Positions 1 to 5,921 of a DNA stretch of 8,412 bases are shown here, piece after piece. Location of the stretch: positions 1-8,412 of the forward strand of contig JASEHO010000064.1 of NCBI GenBank assembly GCA_030018505.1, read 5' to 3'. Numbering within the stretch: position 1 is the first letter of the stretch; every line of letters begins with the position of its first letter. A program made the position numbers and the translations under genes. This DNA comes from a bacterium. GTDB taxonomy: Bacteria > UBA9089 > UBA9088 > JAGUXG01. The notes under the pieces were generated by a model. That model was not told the origin of the DNA. It made no database searches and worked only from the letters and a program-made list of their open reading frames with translations.

Positions 1-21
1 AATTTGCAATTTGCAATGAAT
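1..21. repeat. 7-nt-period AT-rich tandem repeat at window edge
   Basis: The window opens with two perfect copies of AATTTGC followed by a degenerate third unit, AATGAAT. It is cut by the window boundary, so its full length is unknown. A similar heptamer run closes the window at 8387-8412. No coding role is visible. Confidence 0.5.
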
Positions 22-49
22 TTTATCCCCTTTTCGGACACTACCTGAA

Positions 50-96
50 CGCTTAAATTGCCTTCGGCAACTTCTTTTATCCGCAACCGTTAAGCG
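50..96. repeat. Imperfect inverted repeat upstream of hicB (attC-like or terminator-like)
   Basis: CGCTTAA (50-56) is the exact reverse complement of TTAAGCG (90-96). Inside the arms, TTGC (58-61) can pair with GCAA (83-86). Alternatively TTGCC (58-62) pairs with GGCAA (66-70) around a TTC loop and is followed by the T-rich CTTCTTTTAT, which would make a weak terminator for a plus-strand gene left of the window. The outer arms read GCTTAAA and GTTAAGC. The second fits the integron attC box GTTRRRY exactly, and the first misses RYYYAAC at one base. At about 45 nt it is shorter than usual attC sites, so the attC reading is speculative. Confidence 0.35.
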
Positions 97-114
97 AAAT
101 TGGGCTTTAAATGA

Positions 115-122
115 AAAGGAGG
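115..122 (+). promoter_or_regulatory. Shine-Dalgarno sequence of hicB
   Basis: AAAGGAGG ends 7 nt before the ATG at 130, which is near-ideal strength and spacing. It fixes the start of the HicB-like gene and suggests efficient translation. No convincing promoter was found in the preceding 114 bases. Confidence 0.75.
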
Positions 123-129
123 ATAAACT

Positions 130-336
130 ATGAAATTTACTGTGACGATTGATCGGGATGAGGATGGCATATTCGTAGCAGAATGTTCTTCTATCCCTGG
201 ATGTGTAAGTCAAGGCAAAACCGGACAAGAAACGATTGAGAATATCAAGGACGCAATAAAGCAGTGCCTTGAGGTGCGAGCCGAAAGAGGTATGCCCCTT
301 ACCGTAAGTATGCGTGAAGTAGAGGTATTAGCTTAA
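130..336 (+). CDS. hicB: HicB-like antitoxin, short form (type II toxin-antitoxin family)
   Basis: This 68-residue protein has the compact HicB/UPF0150 fold signature: an N-terminal strand MKFTVTIDRDEDGIFVAEC, then SIPGCVSQGKT and a helix beginning ENIKDAIKQCLEVRAERG. HicB proteins bind and neutralise the mRNA interferase HicA. The longer family members also carry a C-terminal DNA-binding domain, which this one lacks, as do many short HicB proteins encoded just before hicA. The start is secured by a strong AAAGGAGG. The stop overlaps the next ATG as TAATG, the usual translational coupling to hicA, but that downstream frame ends after seven codons. The gene therefore appears to be an antitoxin left without its local toxin. 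It could still act on a HicA encoded elsewhere or have drifted to another role. Confidence 0.85.
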   Translation: MKFTVTIDRDEDGIFVAECSSIPGCVSQGKTGQETIENIKDAIKQCLEVRAERGMPLTVSMREVEVLA

Positions 337-359
337 TGCAAAAACTTCCACTTTTATAA
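336..359 (+). pseudogene. Remnant of hicA toxin start (7 codons)
   Basis: An ATG overlaps the hicB stop by one base (TAATG) and encodes MQKLPLL followed by TAA. HicA proteins encoded after short HicB proteins typically begin M-x-K-L-P-V-(L/I/V)-S-G, so position, overlap and residues all fit the first codons of hicA. The conserved residues that should follow (SG, the double-stranded-RNA-binding-like fold and the catalytic histidine) are absent in all frames before the next gene starts at 376. I infer a deletion or replacement of the toxin body. With only seven residues, chance similarity cannot be excluded. Confidence 0.5.
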
Positions 360-375
360 AAAGGGTAAGATAAAA

Positions 376-801
376 ATGGATGAACAAATCAAAACACCAA
401 AGGGAATTAAAATCATAGCTGGGTTAATGTTTGTAATTGGCTTGATTATATTTGTTCACTCAGGATGTGGTCTTTTAGGGATGATCTCAATACCAGATCC
501 GGTAGAATTCAAAATAATAACCAAAGGATTAGGTCTTCCAGATGTAATTTTCATAGGTCCATTGTTCATTATTGCAAGTATTGGCTTATGGAATATGAAG
601 ATGTGGGGCATATTTGTTTGCCTTCTTGCTTTTGGTGGAAGAATTTCTACAGATGTAAGTTGGATTATACCATATGCATGGTTTGCAAAAACTGGTGCTA
701 TTACCTATGATATTATTTGGGATATGCTTGGTTTGGGACTTTTGATTTTTGCTATCATCAGCATTGTATATCTCTGGAGAAAACGAAAATGTTTTTCATA
801 A
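376..801 (+). CDS. Hypothetical four-helix integral membrane protein
   Basis: This 141-residue protein is not assigned to any family I recognise. Hydrophobic segments lie at about residues 12-30, 54-72, 76-90 and 112-134, with a charged N-terminus (MDEQIKTPKG) and a basic tail (WRKRKC). This suggests four membrane helices with both ends in the cytoplasm. A GLWNMKMWG stretch between helices 2 and 3 resembles short loops seen in several small uncharacterised membrane proteins. There is no catalytic motif. The start is supported only by a weak AAGGG about 10 nt upstream. It begins 16 nt after the hicA remnant stop and could share the hicB transcript. A weak hairpin with a T-run follows at 847-871. 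Confidence 0.65.
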   Translation: MDEQIKTPKGIKIIAGLMFVIGLIIFVHSGCGLLGMISIPDPVEFKIITKGLGLPDVIFIGPLFIIASIGLWNMKMWGIFVCLLAFGGRISTDVSWIIPYAWFAKTGAITYDIIWDMLGLGLLIFAIISIVYLWRKRKCFS

Positions 802-846
802 AGTAACACTTTAGATAGTTAAAGTAATAATTTCTGGGTAAGTTAA

Positions 847-871
847 GGAAAAAAAGAAATTTTCCCTTTTT
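847..871 (+). terminator. Weak candidate intrinsic terminator
   Basis: GGAAAA (847-852) pairs with TTTTCC (860-865) around a 7-nt A-rich loop, and a C then TTTTT (867-871) follows. The stem is only 6 bp and mostly A-T, so termination would be inefficient. Its place after the membrane-protein gene and before the mlaD-like gene is what makes it plausible. Confidence 0.35.
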
Positions 872-942
872 GCCTGGTTACAGGTTACACTGTACTTCAC
901 TCCCAGGTAAATAGTTACAAATCTGATCTCTAAGAGTCTAAT

Positions 943-2034
943 ATGAAGCCTGAAGTAAAGATAGGGATTGTCACTACGATTGGTTTAGCTATATTGGCTA
1001 TTCTCATTATTTGGATAGGAGACTATCAGTTTGGACAAGGAGGATATAGGTTCACTGTTGTCTTTAACTATGTGAGTGGGCTTTCGGATGGGGCACCGGT
1101 AAAGGTTTCTGGAATGGATGCTGGTGAGGTGAAGAAGGTATATCTTAAAGATAACAAGGTCTATACAGTTGTCTGGATAAAAAATAATATAAAGATAGAG
1201 AGAGATGCATTTGTTACCATAAATACCATGGGGCTTGTCGGAGAAAAGTATGTGGAGATTGCACTTGGCAAAAAAAAGATATCGCCAATAAAAAATGGGG
1301 ATGTCCTGGTCGGAATAGACCCTGTGAATATCTCTGAGATGCTTGCCAGAAGCGAGATGGTTGTCTATAAGCTGGAAAGGACAGTGACTATTTTGAATAA
1401 GCTGATGGGAGAAGAAGATCTCCTTAAAAACCTTGATACCACCATAGAAAATTTAGCTGTTCTTACCAGTGATGGAAGGGAGATTATGAGCAAATACAAA
1501 AAGGATATTGGGTCGTCCATAGAAAGGGTTGCCTCTACCTCTTTGCTCCTGCGGGAAATTTTAGAAGAGAATAGAAAGCAGATTAAGGAGGCTATATCTG
1601 ATTTCAGAAAGGCTTCAACCAGCCTCTCCAAGATTTCTTCTGATAAGGATGGAGTCTCAGAATTGATAACCAATCTTAACAAGACAGCCGCAGGCTTAGC
1701 TAAGCTCTCTGAAAATGTAGATCCAGAGGAGCTGAGAAAAGCAATTATAGATCTCTCTGAGGCGGCAAACTCTGTTAAGTCTTCCTCTGCCAAGATTGGA
1801 GGGATTGCCGATGAGAATAAAGAGGCTCTGCAGGAAGGTATGGCTAAGTGGACAAAGGGAATGAAGGAATTAGACAAGACACTTACTGGGCTCTCATCTA
1901 TGATGGGTTCAGGCACATTAGGGCTTCTTCAAAATGAAGATGTAGCCAGCTCATTAGCCAAATCTGCTAAAAACCTTGAGGAGCTTTCAAGCGACCTAAA
2001 GAAAAATCCCTGGAAGTTATTAAAAAAGAAGTAA
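943..2034 (+). CDS. MCE/MlaD-family lipid-transport substrate-binding protein
   Basis: This 363-residue protein has the standard MlaD layout. A short cytoplasmic N-terminus and one membrane anchor (about residues 7-26) are followed by an MCE domain at about 37-113, recognisable from FNYVSGLSDGAPVKVSGM, GEVKKVYL and the conserved GLVGEKYVEI. A long helical region (about 135-350) contains heptad-like stretches that could form a tube or coiled coil, and the C-terminus KKNPWKLLKKK is typical of the family. MCE proteins form periplasmic hexamers that shuttle phospholipids or other hydrophobic molecules between inner and outer membranes, working with an MlaE permease and MlaF ATPase. Neither partner is in this window, so it is an orphan here. 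The ribosome binding site is weak. It converges on rsfS with a 23-nt gap and no clear terminator. Confidence 0.9.
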   Translation: MKPEVKIGIVTTIGLAILAILIIWIGDYQFGQGGYRFTVVFNYVSGLSDGAPVKVSGMDAGEVKKVYLKDNKVYTVVWIKNNIKIERDAFVTINTMGLVGEKYVEIALGKKKISPIKNGDVLVGIDPVNISEMLARSEMVVYKLERTVTILNKLMGEEDLLKNLDTTIENLAVLTSDGREIMSKYKKDIGSSIERVASTSLLLREILEENRKQIKEAISDFRKASTSLSKISSDKDGVSELITNLNKTAAGLAKLSENVDPEELRKAIIDLSEAANSVKSSSAKIGGIADENKEALQEGMAKWTKGMKELDKTLTGLSSMMGSGTLGLLQNEDVASSLAKSAKNLEELSSDLKKNPWKLLKKK

Positions 2035-2057
2035 TATCCAGAGCAAAAACTTTAAGT

Positions 2058-2387
2058 TTATTCTATGGGAATCTTCTCTGCATCTGCCCATAGGTTTTCT
2101 ACCTGATAAAATGCTCGGGTCTCTTCATCAAAGATATTTACCACACAACTACCATAATCCAGAAGAACCCAGCCCTTGCTCTTTTCCTCTTTAACAATAC
2201 CAGTCTTCTTTAGCCTTTCTTCTATTGCTTCGGTAATTGCTTTGATATGTGTCCCAGAGTTTCCAGAAACAAAGACAAGATAATCAGCAATTGTGGTTAG
2301 ACCCTTTACATTAAGGATGGACACATCTTCTGCCTTTTTAGATAAAGCAGCCTTTCCTGCTATAGTAGCTATCTGTTTTGGATACAT
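2058..2387 (-). CDS. rsfS: Ribosomal silencing factor RsfS (Iojap/YbeB family)
   Basis: From the ATG at 2387 this encodes 109 residues, a normal length for RsfS. It carries the family core DVSILNVKGLTTIADYLVF, the SGNSGTHIKAI segment and the C-terminal GWVLLDYGSCVVNIF with FDEETRAFYQVENLW. RsfS binds ribosomal protein uL14 on the large subunit and blocks subunit joining when nutrients are limiting. A TTG at 2399 would add four residues (MDYK), but the homologous core starts near MYPKQIATIAGKA, so I prefer the ATG. The gene overlaps the end of yqeK by 19 nt and is last in the minus-strand operon. The nadD-yqeK-rsfS arrangement is widespread in bacteria and supports the assignment. No terminator is evident after its stop. 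Confidence 0.93.
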   Translation of the reverse strand: MYPKQIATIAGKAALSKKAEDVSILNVKGLTTIADYLVFVSGNSGTHIKAITEAIEERLKKTGIVKEEKSKGWVLLDYGSCVVNIFDEETRAFYQVENLWADAEKIPIE

Positions 2388-2938
2388 TTTGTAATCCAAT
2401 TATACCCTAAAAGAGATTTTGAATGAAGAAGCGAAGATTTACTAAAGATATAGTTTATTTTCTTAATCATAACCTCTTTTAATGCAAGGTCAATGTCCTT
2501 TTTTGCCTGTCGCATTATGGCTTCATCAGGCCAACTTTCAATGTAATCGGCAATGTAGATAATCTTGGCTAAAAGAGACATATTGGCATCCCCTGTTGAA
2601 TGAATCCTGATTGCTTGCAAAATCTCTTGATCATTTACCCCAAAATCCTTTTCAGTAATAATTGCACTTACTGTCTGATGCCAGAGCCCTGGCTCTTTCT
2701 CTTCAATCTCATCTAAGGTGATATTATGCTTATTCATCCATCTCTTCATCTCATTCTTTGGTATCTCTTTGGCACAGTCGTGCAGAAGGGCAGTAATTTC
2801 AACCTTTTCTTTGTCTATATCATAATAGCTTGCGATTTCTAAGGCTATATCCCTTGTCCTTTCAGTATGAATAAACCTCTCTTCTGTCATCATACTTTGA
2901 AGTTTTTCTTTAAGATTATTTATATAAGCCATTTTCAT
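2369..2938 (-). CDS. yqeK: YqeK-type HD-domain hydrolase
   Basis: This is an HD-superfamily phosphohydrolase of 189 residues from the ATG at 2938. YqeK proteins are symmetrical diadenosine tetraphosphate (Ap4A) hydrolases that yield ADP. The metal ligands are visible: His in RFIHTERT (about residue 24), the HD pair in ALLHDCAKEIP (53-54), His in LWHQTVSA (87), His in AIRIHSTG (113) and Asp in IIYIADYIE (131). The usual YIEPxR continuation is replaced by IESWPD, a small deviation near the active site. An upstream TTG at 2953 would add five residues, and an ATG at 2932 is also possible. I chose 2938 because a GAAGAG lies a suitable distance upstream. The gene overlaps the end of nadD by 23 nt, implying coupled translation. 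Confidence 0.9.
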   Translation of the reverse strand: MKMAYINNLKEKLQSMMTEERFIHTERTRDIALEIASYYDIDKEKVEITALLHDCAKEIPKNEMKRWMNKHNITLDEIEEKEPGLWHQTVSAIITEKDFGVNDQEILQAIRIHSTGDANMSLLAKIIYIADYIESWPDEAIMRQAKKDIDLALKEVMIKKINYIFSKSSLLHSKSLLGYNWITKCIQNR

Positions 2939-3482
2939 ATATATACTCTTCAACCCTTTCTGGCACTAAGTATTTTATAGACCCTCCTTCCTTTACCCTT
3001 CTTCGTATCTCAGAAGATGAAATGGCAAGGGTAGGGGAGGTGATTATCTGTATATTTGAATTCGCATCTTTTATTGGAAAGCCCTGTCTTGTCACCGCCA
3101 CAAACCTTATCTCTCTAAAGAGCCTGTCTATCTCCTTCCATTCTGAAAGCTCTGAAATGGTATCTGAGCCAATCACAAAGTAAAATTCAGTCTCTTTATA
3201 AATTGCTTTAAGTTTTTCTACCGTATCCTTTGTATAGGAGTATTCTTTTCTCTCAATTTCAATCTTTGATATAGAAAAATAAGGGCTCTTTTCAATAGCC
3301 ATTTCAAGCATATTCAGTCTATCCTGGCAAGAGGCAATAGGAGGTTTTTTATGGGGCGGAAGCCCTGATGGAACAAAGATTAAATTTGAGAGTTCAAGCA
3401 CCTTTCCTGCTGCTTCTGCCACCTGGAGATGACCAAAATGGATAGGGTCAAAGATACCTCCAAATATTCCAACTTCATTCAT
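2916..3482 (-). CDS. nadD: Nicotinate-nucleotide adenylyltransferase
   Basis: The 188-residue product joins nicotinate mononucleotide to the AMP part of ATP, giving deamido-NAD, in NAD synthesis. The nucleotidyltransferase alpha/beta phosphodiesterase motif GGIFDPIHFGH is at residues 8-18 with both histidines present. VPSGLPPHKK follows at 37-46, GSDT at 105-108, and the C-terminal ISSSEIRRRV at 154-163 matches the family ISSTxIR motif. The length is close to the family norm of about 190-215. The ATG at 3482 overlaps the stop of the preceding small ORF as ATGA. No good Shine-Dalgarno sequence sits at the right distance, so translation probably depends on ribosomes finishing the small ORF. It is followed by yqeK and rsfS, its usual partners. 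Confidence 0.95.
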   Translation of the reverse strand: MNEVGIFGGIFDPIHFGHLQVAEAAGKVLELSNLIFVPSGLPPHKKPPIASCQDRLNMLEMAIEKSPYFSISKIEIERKEYSYTKDTVEKLKAIYKETEFYFVIGSDTISELSEWKEIDRLFREIRFVAVTRQGFPIKDANSNIQIITSPTLAISSSEIRRRVKEGGSIKYLVPERVEEYIYENGLYK

Positions 3483-3643
3483 TTATTTCTAAAATACTTC
3501 CTGATCTCTTTTTCTTTTGGCGTCAAAGCCTTTTCAGTAAATAACATAATTTCTTCAAGCCAAGTAAGTTTTTCTTTGGTTGAGAGCTTCATATAATTCA
3601 AGATATCCTCTTTCTCTAAGGTATAACAAAAGCCTTTATTCAT
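3479..3643 (-). CDS. Small helical protein paired with the upstream nucleotidyltransferase
   Basis: A 54-residue ORF, beginning MNKGFCYTLEKEDILNYMKL, with a mostly helical charged middle (LSTKEKLTWLEEIMLFTEKA) and a basic end (EKEIRKYFRNK). The start is well supported: GGAG at 3651-3654 lies 7 nt before the ATG at 3643. It overlaps the end of the nucleotidyltransferase gene by 8 nt (ATGAATAA) and the nadD start by 4 nt (ATGA), so it is the link between the two. I know no named family. Short ORFs with a similar K-L-x-W-L-E-E pattern do accompany AbiEii-like nucleotidyltransferases in my recollection, but I could not check this. I infer a partner, possibly an antidote or specificity subunit, of the neighbouring enzyme. 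No DNA-binding motif is visible. Confidence 0.75.
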   Translation of the reverse strand: MNKGFCYTLEKEDILNYMKLSTKEKLTWLEEIMLFTEKALTPKEKEIRKYFRNK

Positions 3644-4139
3644 ATCCTTGCTCCATTATTTTTTGGGCTTCTTTAAGCATCTCCATATCGCTTAAATCCT
3701 TAGGTCTATTGCTTACTTTTTTCATGGAAATCATATCGTCAATTGAAGCCATATAAATCTCAATATCATCCACTTTTTTTATGATGCTATGCTTCCATGT
3801 CTCTGTAAAATCAAGGGGATGAACCAAAACAATATCAACTACTTTGCGGCTTTCTTTCTTATGATAAAAGCTAAAGGCTTTCATATTGCGGTTTTCTGTC
3901 CAATCTTTTAGGATCTTTTCATTTGCCATATCATCTGGGTTAACTGGAAGGCGAGGAACATAACCCAAATTCTTTAAGGTTTTATTCAATTTCAAAATAT
4001 TATCCCTGTCAGTTGAAATGATAATATCTATGTCATAAGTAACCCTCGGAACACCATGTAGATTTACCGCAAGACCACCCACAACAAGGTATTTTATCTT
4101 TTCCCGATGAAACGCCTTAAAGACTTCAATGTAGAACAT
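3636..4139 (-). CDS. Nucleotidyltransferase-fold protein (AbiEii/MNT-like)
   Basis: This 167-residue protein has the DNA polymerase beta-type nucleotidyltransferase core. GGLAVNLHG (residues 21-29) leads through PRVTYDID to the metal-binding pair Asp36 and Asp38, and Asp102 in KVVDIVLVHP is the likely third carboxylate. NRPKDLSDMEML (144-155) matches the R-x-K-D-L-x-D segment common in AbiEii/AbiGii-like and related uncharacterised nucleotidyltransferases. Some relatives are toxins or antitoxins that modify tRNA or a partner protein; the substrate here is unknown. All catalytic residues are present, so it is probably active. The ATG at 4139 has only a weak AGAA upstream; a GGAG lies too far away. 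It begins 47 nt after proA ends and overlaps the following small ORF by 8 nt. Confidence 0.85.
   Translation of the reverse strand: MFYIEVFKAFHREKIKYLVVGGLAVNLHGVPRVTYDIDIIISTDRDNILKLNKTLKNLGYVPRLPVNPDDMANEKILKDWTENRNMKAFSFYHKKESRKVVDIVLVHPLDFTETWKHSIIKKVDDIEIYMASIDDMISMKKVSNRPKDLSDMEMLKEAQKIMEQGYE
3651..3654 (-). promoter_or_regulatory. Shine-Dalgarno sequence of the 54-residue small ORF
   Basis: On the minus strand GGAG lies inside the end of the nucleotidyltransferase gene, 7 nt before the ATG at 3643. Most other starts in this operon have poor Shine-Dalgarno sequences, so this is one of the clearest initiation signals in the operon. It is the main evidence that the small ORF is translated. 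Confidence 0.7.
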
Positions 4140-4186
4140 TCTGTTTCTTGTGATAAACGAAATTTGATCTTTTTCTCCAATTCTTA

Positions 4187-5437
4187 TTATTCTCTGATTT
4201 GACCATCTCCAAGGATAACAAACTTTTCTGAGGTGAGCTCTTGCAGTCCCATAGGACCCCTTGCATGAAGTTTTTGTGTAGATATTCCCATCTCAGCACC
4301 AAGACCAAACTCTCCTCCATCTGTGAATCTTGTTGAGGCATTCACATAGACAGCCGCAGAATCCACCTTCTTTATGAATTTCATTGCATTTGGATGCGAG
4401 GAGGTGATAATAGCGTCCGAATGTCCAGAGCCATACTTAGTTATATGGGCAATCGCTTCATTTATGTCAGAGACCATCTTGATAGAAAGGATGAGGTCAA
4501 GATACTCTGTCTTCCAATCCTCTTCTGTTGCCTCTCCGATATCTGGTAGAATCTGCCTTGTTTTCTCGCATCCCAGAAGTCTGCACCCTGCATCTTTCAG
4601 GTCTTTTCCAAGTTGAGGCAAGACCTTCTTTGCTATTTTCTGATGAACCAAGAGCGTCTCCATAGCATTACATACGCCTGGTCTTTGAACTTTGGCATTA
4701 TAGGCTATCCTCACAGCCATATCTATATCTGCATCTTCATCTATGTATGTATGGCATATCCCTTCTCCATGGGCAATGATTGGAACCTTTGCTCCAGTAC
4801 CAATCATTTCTATTAAACCTTTTCCACCCCTCAGAATGATACAGTCTATATACTCTGAAAGTTGAACTAATTCTTTAACTATTTCTTTCTCTACTCTGGA
4901 AATGAAGGAGATGGCGGCTTTATCAATCCCCATTTCAGAGAGCACAGACTGCATAATATCAGCCAGAATCTTATTTGAATTTAGAGCCTCTTTTCCACCC
5001 CGCAGGACAACACTATTTCCAGACTTCAGGCACAAGGAGGCACAGTCAACCGTAACATTTGGTCTTGCCTCATAGATTATGCCAATTACGCCGATGGCAA
5101 CCCTCATCTTTCCAACAAAAAGTCCGTTTGGTCTTCTTTTCATCCCTGTTATTTCGCCTACTGGGTCAGGAAGAGAAGCCACAGACCTCAGCCCATCTGC
5201 CATATTTTTGACCCTTTTTGGATTTAAGGCGAGTCTGTCAAGTAGGGTAGGGGATAGTCCAACTTTTTTTCCATACTCAAGATCTTTTGAATTTTCCGCA
5301 AGGATTTTAGCCTCTTCTTTCTCTATCAAATCTGCTATTTTAAGAAGGGCAGATGTTTTGACAGAAGAAGAAAGGTCAATCAATCCATAAGACGCCTCTT
5401 TCGCTAATTTAGCAATCTCTCTTATTTCTTTCATCAT
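4187..5437 (-). CDS. proA: Gamma-glutamyl phosphate reductase
   Basis: The 416-residue product reduces gamma-glutamyl phosphate with NADPH to glutamate 5-semialdehyde, the second step of proline synthesis. It is full length for the family. Visible landmarks are VIGIIYEARPNVTVD (117-131), the KSGNSVVLRGGKEA segment (138-151), the catalytic cysteine Cys256 in QRPGVCNAMETLL, and the closing FTDGGEFGLGAEMGIST followed by HARGPMGLQEL. Two consecutive ATG codons (5437 and 5434) could start it; neither has a good Shine-Dalgarno sequence. It starts 16 nt after the queF stop, so the two are probably co-transcribed. The kinase partner proB is not in the window. Its C-terminus is intact, so the nucleotidyltransferase pair downstream did not disrupt it. 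Confidence 0.97.
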   Translation of the reverse strand: MMKEIREIAKLAKEASYGLIDLSSSVKTSALLKIADLIEKEEAKILAENSKDLEYGKKVGLSPTLLDRLALNPKRVKNMADGLRSVASLPDPVGEITGMKRRPNGLFVGKMRVAIGVIGIIYEARPNVTVDCASLCLKSGNSVVLRGGKEALNSNKILADIMQSVLSEMGIDKAAISFISRVEKEIVKELVQLSEYIDCIILRGGKGLIEMIGTGAKVPIIAHGEGICHTYIDEDADIDMAVRIAYNAKVQRPGVCNAMETLLVHQKIAKKVLPQLGKDLKDAGCRLLGCEKTRQILPDIGEATEEDWKTEYLDLILSIKMVSDINEAIAHITKYGSGHSDAIITSSHPNAMKFIKKVDSAAVYVNASTRFTDGGEFGLGAEMGISTQKLHARGPMGLQELTSEKFVILGDGQIRE

Positions 5438-5453
5438 ACAGAGATGCGTATAT

Positions 5454-5846
5454 TTAATTTGTCTCTTTAATCTCTCTGGGATACCAGACAGTAATTACAG
5501 AAACAATTCCACCCCTTGAATTAAATTTAGCCTTCACTCTTGCCTTTTTTGGCTTCACCTCTCGGACAAAGTCATCAAGGATTTTATTCACTGCATTTTC
5601 ATAGAATATGCCCAAGTTTCTGTATGAGTGGATATACTCTTTTAAGGACTTGAGTTCTATGCACCATTTATCAGGAATGTAGATGATGGCGAGCTTTCCA
5701 AAGTCAGGTTGGCTGGTTTTGGGGCAGATTGAAGTAAACTCAGGAATGTAGATAGCTATCTCATAGTCTATAAACTGATTGGAAAAAACCTCAATCTTTG
5801 GAAGTAAAGCATCAAGTCCTGCTCTTGCCAAATCTTTGTATTCCAT
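5454..5846 (-). CDS. queF: NADPH-dependent 7-cyano-7-deazaguanine reductase
   Basis: This 130-residue protein is a short, single-domain QueF of the tunnelling fold. The enzyme reduces the nitrile of preQ0 to the amine preQ1 in queuosine synthesis. The catalytic cysteine is Cys41 in EFTSICPKTSQPDFG, with the general acid Asp48 in the same motif. The QueF signature ELKSLKEY is at 64-71, and the substrate-binding glutamate is in RNLGIFYENAVNKIL, where a tyrosine takes the place of the histidine found in the Bacillus enzyme. The serine in KTSQPD, usually glycine, is a minor change. It is the first gene of the minus-strand operon, about 40 nt below the predicted transcription start. No preQ1 riboswitch is recognisable in the leader. 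Confidence 0.94.
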   Translation of the reverse strand: MEYKDLARAGLDALLPKIEVFSNQFIDYEIAIYIPEFTSICPKTSQPDFGKLAIIYIPDKWCIELKSLKEYIHSYRNLGIFYENAVNKILDDFVREVKPKKARVKAKFNSRGGIVSVITVWYPREIKETN

Positions 5847-5892
5847 ATTTTTGACTTTTCACGAAGCACAATACAAACAAATAACCTTTAAG

Positions 5893-5921
5893 ATTATATT
5901 ACAAAGCTCTTAGAATTTCAA
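5893..5921 (-). promoter_or_regulatory. Predicted sigma-70-type promoter of the queF-rsfS operon
   Basis: Reading the minus strand, TTGAAA (5921-5916) is followed by exactly 17 nt and then TATAAT (5898-5893). This is a perfect -10, a five-of-six -35 and an optimal spacer. The predicted start near 5886 gives a leader of about 40 nt before the queF ATG at 5846. No other element this good was found on the minus strand between here and rsfS. The promoter lies wholly within or at the edges of the palindrome at 5895-5938. Confidence 0.7.

Noticed and set aside
465..710. 81-codon open frame inside the membrane-protein gene
   Set aside because: It is a shifted frame of the 376-801 gene, which has the clearer hydrophobic pattern and a normal start.
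1365..1916. 183-codon open frame on the minus strand
   Set aside because: It lies antisense inside the mlaD-like gene, is rich in Ser/Leu typical of the reverse complement of a helical coding region, and has no recognisable domain.
2035..2057. Terminator in the convergent gap between the mlaD-like gene and rsfS
   Set aside because: Only a 5-bp AAACT/AGTTT inverted repeat without a usable T-run is present, too weak to call.
4126..4341. 71-codon open frame on the minus strand between proA and the nucleotidyltransferase
   Set aside because: Most of it is an out-of-frame reading of the intact proA 3' end, and its tail overlaps the nucleotidyltransferase start. There is no family resemblance.
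4374..4816. Two plus-strand open frames opposite proA
   Set aside because: They are antisense to conserved proA sequence and have low-complexity, non-protein-like composition.
5847..5892. preQ1 riboswitch in the queF leader
   Set aside because: The leader is only about 40 nt and lacks the short stem and A-rich tail of the preQ1-I consensus. I could not fit any preQ1 class by eye.
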